DNA of 64,000 nt. Source: a bacterium. Its GTDB lineage: Bacteria; Verrucomicrobiota; Kiritimatiellia; CAIKKV01; CAITUY01. The stretch is from assembly GCA_037128595.1 (NCBI GenBank), contig JBAXWB010000009.1:90955-154954 (forward strand), written 5' to 3'. Position numbers and translations under genes: made by a program. Of the stretch, positions 61,613-64,000 are shown piece by piece. How positions within the stretch are numbered: the first letter of the stretch is position 1; each line of letters begins with the position of its first letter. The notes beneath the pieces are model-generated. The model did no database searches. It saw only the letters and a program-made list of their open reading frames with translations, and was not told where the DNA came from.

Positions 61613-64000
61613 TTATTCCACGCTGAAAACGAAGCCCGCCGCTGCACGAGACAGCTGTAACGTGTTCCCCACCGTCTTCACCGAATAGCCATCCGGCACC
61701 GTTGCAAAGGTCCCGGCGACGCTGGTTGCCGTGAGAATAGTGAGCGTCTGTCCGACCACCGGTTTGGGCCCGTTGACCGCCAGAATGGCCCCAGTAATAT
61801 CCGCGGTGCCCGCCACCGCCACGACATCATTGGAACTCGCCGTCAGATCCACGGAGAGGATGCCGCCGCTCTCCACCAGGAGGTTTCCACCCACATTGAA
61901 GGTCGACATGATGTTCGTGGTGGTCCCCGGAGCCAACGTTCCGCCGGTTTTGACGGTTACATTGCCACCCACACCGACGCCATCAAGCGTGCCGGAGCCA
62001 GCGACGGTCACGCTCCCGGTGCCAAGCGAACCGCACGCAGGAAATCTCACGCTATAATTCGTGGTTGAACTCGCATTCACTGTCAAAGTGACTTGACTCG
62101 CGCTATCAATTGACTTGATGACGGCCTGAGCCGGCAGTCCGCTGCCTGTCAATAACTCACCAACATACAGGCCATTTGTCGAAGCCAGACCCGTCACGGC
62201 AGCCGAACCTAATGTCAATTGACAGGCCCGATTGGTTGCAGGAACGTACATATCAAGCAAAAGTGTTCCATTGCTGACCACCGCGCCTCCACTGATAGTC
62301 CCGTTCATGCGCGAAATTTCGAGGATGCCATCCCCTTTCTTCATGATCGTAACGGGAAATCCCGCCGGCTCCCTCAGGGGAATATCCAAGACCATCTCCG
62401 AAACCCCAGCCGCCAACCCGACAGCGTTCGAGACGGTGAACGTCCGTGTTGCCGCCGCCCCCGTATTCATATCCATAAATTGAACGAGGTTAGTCCGGTT
62501 GATTGTTGTAATGATTGCCTGATTCGAGGATGCGGCAGAACAGGACACATCCGTGTAGAGCTTGAAGGAGTGGAAACTGTTTAAGGATATCTGACTGATC
62601 AGCCCACCATCTCCAAAAACCAACCCAGTCCCGGGAGTATTGACGGTCACTGCGGCGGACCCCGAGAACGCATTCCCAAACGTCATCACTCCTCCATCAA
62701 AAGTCAGAAGCCCGCTAAAGGTATAACTTGCAGTCCCATCAGGTATCTGCAGCAAACCTTCGCGGCGCACCGTGATACTTGAGTTCGTCACGATCGCGCC
62801 AGTACGCACAGCGAAAGTACTGCCCGCCTCAACAAACAGCGGACCAGGGATTGAGCCAGCCACTTCTCCTATGATTGTACCGCCGTTAACGAAGGTCCCA
62901 CCGGAATAGCTGTTGGCGCTATACAAATGGAGAATCTTATTTCCAGCTTTTGTCAGTGCGATTGGCCCGACAATGGCCGAGTACACCGAAATCTCGGCCG
63001 ATCCAGCCTGAAGTCCCGTAAGCACATTCAACTCATTGGTTCCAGACGTAATGCTACCGTTTGTGATAATGAGATTTCCACTCGACGCAGCGCAGAGCCC
63101 AATCAATCCCGATCTCACCGTCAACACATCACTGGTCGATGAACCAATAGTCAGGACTGTTTTTGACGACGGGCCATTGACGCTAAGCGAATCGATGGAT
63201 GTCCCATTGGGAATCACGCCTGTCGGGGCGGGAGTTGCATTTGTAATCGCATAGTTGGCATTACCGCCCCATGTACTCAGGTCGCTGGGCGCCTGGGTAA
63301 CTGGAACGATCTCGAGCGTATTAGAGGGGGATAACCTCACGGGCGCGGCACCCTCCGTAGCCATCCATGGAATCACCACGCCAGGCTGAATTCCGTTAGA
63401 CACCACCAAGTCAACCAGCAAAGCCTCATTCGGGAACGAGCCGGAAGCTTGAATCTGACATGCTCCTTTTCCATCCACCCCCCTGTCAAAACCGGAAGTC
63501 GGATGAGTCAGCATGAGTTTTGGCTTGGGGCTGCTCGCAGTATTGAACCTCAAGTAGCCAAAAGGACTTAGAGAGATCCGGGAGATCATCTGGGTTGAGG
63601 CAGCATTGGCGCCACTGTACCGGAACACGTCGTCTTCCGTTCCTTGTTTCCTTGACAACCTGATCACCGCATCAGATTTCAGTTGATTGTTATTCCCGGC
63701 AGCGCAAGTTACAGAGAACACGCCACCGAATATGTCGAATTCGGAAACTCCGGACAAATTCCCAGCACTGTTCAGCACTAAGGTTGAATATTGTTGATTG
63801 TACCCCTTAACCACGCTAACTGTTCCGGATACGGATGAGCAATCGCTGTTAATCCGCAACTCACCATATTCGGACTTCGTGAAACCTGTCGGCGCAATCA
63901 GATGAACGTTCGTCCCAAGTTCCAAGCGACACTGCCGATCATTGCCTAACCCGAGTTCGCCAGTTGGGCCTATTCTGAAAGAATATTTGCCCGTTTCAAT
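61613..64000 (-). CDS. Exported beta-strand repeat (PATR-like) protein, 5' end missing
   Basis: 795 residues are visible and the frame is open to the window edge, so the N-terminus with the presumed signal peptide is outside. The protein is rich in Gly, Ser, Thr and Val, with autotransporter-associated beta-strand repeats such as GGTFVNGGTIIGEVAGSIPG and VSNGTLLLDM. It ends in a conserved tail (GTLAPGTTTN, VGGNLLVESGGILSVDL, GQTLTILTATSVAGTF) with no membrane barrel. It forms a right-handed beta-helix-like surface protein by family precedent. It is upstream of the ConA-like gene in the same operon. Confidence 0.8.
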   Translation of the reverse strand: METGKYSFRIGPTGELGLGNDRQCRLELGTNVHLIAPTGFTKSEYGELRINSDCSSVSGTVSVVKGYNQQYSTLVLNSAGNLSGVSEFDIFGGVFSVTCAAGNNNQLKSDAVIRLSRKQGTEDDVFRYSGANAASTQMISRISLSPFGYLRFNTASSPKPKLMLTHPTSGFDRGVDGKGACQIQASGSFPNEALLVDLVVSNGIQPGVVIPWMATEGAAPVRLSPSNTLEIVPVTQAPSDLSTWGGNANYAITNATPAPTGVIPNGTSIDSLSVNGPSSKTVLTIGSSTSDVLTVRSGLIGLCAASSGNLIITNGSITSGTNELNVLTGLQAGSAEISVYSAIVGPIALTKAGNKILHLYSANSYSGGTFVNGGTIIGEVAGSIPGPLFVEAGSTFAVRTGAIVTNSSITVRREGLLQIPDGTASYTFSGLLTFDGGVMTFGNAFSGSAAVTVNTPGTGLVFGDGGLISQISLNSFHSFKLYTDVSCSAASSNQAIITTINRTNLVQFMDMNTGAAATRTFTVSNAVGLAAGVSEMVLDIPLREPAGFPVTIMKKGDGILEISRMNGTISGGAVVSNGTLLLDMYVPATNRACQLTLGSAAVTGLASTNGLYVGELLTGSGLPAQAVIKSIDSASQVTLTVNASSTTNYSVRFPACGSLGTGSVTVAGSGTLDGVGVGGNVTVKTGGTLAPGTTTNIMSTFNVGGNLLVESGGILSVDLTASSNDVVAVAGTADITGAILAVNGPKPVVGQTLTILTATSVAGTFATVPDGYSVKTVGNTLQLSRAAAGFVFSVE

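Noticed and set aside
1..64000. Search by eye for tRNA, rRNA, CRISPR, transposase, phage or integrase genes
   Set aside because: No cloverleaf-like segments ending in CCA, no rRNA-like stretches, no repeat-spacer arrays and no transposase, tyrosine recombinase or phage proteins were recognised. Small RNA genes cannot be excluded by reading alone.
58700..64000. PEP-CTERM or autotransporter barrel at the ends of the large secreted proteins
   Set aside because: The C-termini (ending VYMIR and VFSVE) have no sorting motif, no terminal hydrophobic helix with Arg cluster and no beta-barrel pattern, so neither protein is called an exosortase substrate or an autotransporter.

Overview
The window looks like a bacterial chromosome segment from the Planctomycetes-Verrucomicrobia-Chlamydiae side of the tree, most plausibly an anaerobic Verrucomicrobiota/Kiritimatiellota-type organism. 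This placement is an inference. It rests on two exosortase-family proteins beside a large exopolysaccharide locus, secreted beta-repeat (PATR-like) proteins beside glycosidases, a family B DNA polymerase, ferredoxin-dependent 2-oxoacid oxidoreductase, and a rubredoxin/desulfoferrodoxin oxygen defence. No rRNA, tRNA, CRISPR array, transposase or integrase was seen.

Layout. (1) 1-3410: a minus-strand oxygen-defence operon (67-aa protein, thioredoxin-like protein, rubredoxin, desulfoferrodoxin, ferritin) behind a good sigma-54 promoter, with a sigma-54 activator gene just upstream. (2) 3436-9265: a CoaB-HD fusion, a thymidylate synthase-like gene, a Crp/Fnr regulator, a four-module CoA-disulfide reductase/rhodanese/TusA/DsrE protein and its ArsR regulator with a palindromic operator. 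(3) 9336-33780: an exopolysaccharide and exosortase region. It holds a polymerase and a priming phosphosugar transferase (plus strand), exosortase plus EpsI, a long minus-strand run of glycosyltransferases, methyltransferases, flippase and polymerase, then a zinc-ribbon coiled-coil protein, a B12-type radical SAM protein, an FHA protein, a GT2 enzyme and a second exosortase. (4) 33791-41883: PFL/ACT pair, a DsbD-like thiol carrier, branched-chain aminotransferase with a four-subunit 2-oxoisovalerate-type ferredoxin oxidoreductase, and a secreted alpha-barrel protein. (5) 41952-49211: LarE, two type II secretion pseudopilins with a toxin-antitoxin pair between them, family B DNA polymerase, a GH36-like glycosidase and an NmrA-like protein.

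(6) 49570-51105 is the most unusual part. Small toxin-antitoxin-type genes (yefM/yoeB, a DUF4160/DUF2442 pair, and a remnant) are each followed at once by an imperfect hairpin with conserved CCAAC...GTTGG ends, matching two-by-three internal loops and bulged bases. This is the architecture of integron attC sites, and no integrase is present. The block abuts an exported beta-repeat protein that stops after 168 residues. (7) 51823-64000: a LacI regulator, an MFS transporter carrying a roughly 370-residue insertion, a six-hairpin glycosidase-like protein and two large secreted proteins, reading as one minus-strand polysaccharide-use locus that runs off the right edge.

All functional calls come from motifs and family knowledge read by eye. 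No database search was run.
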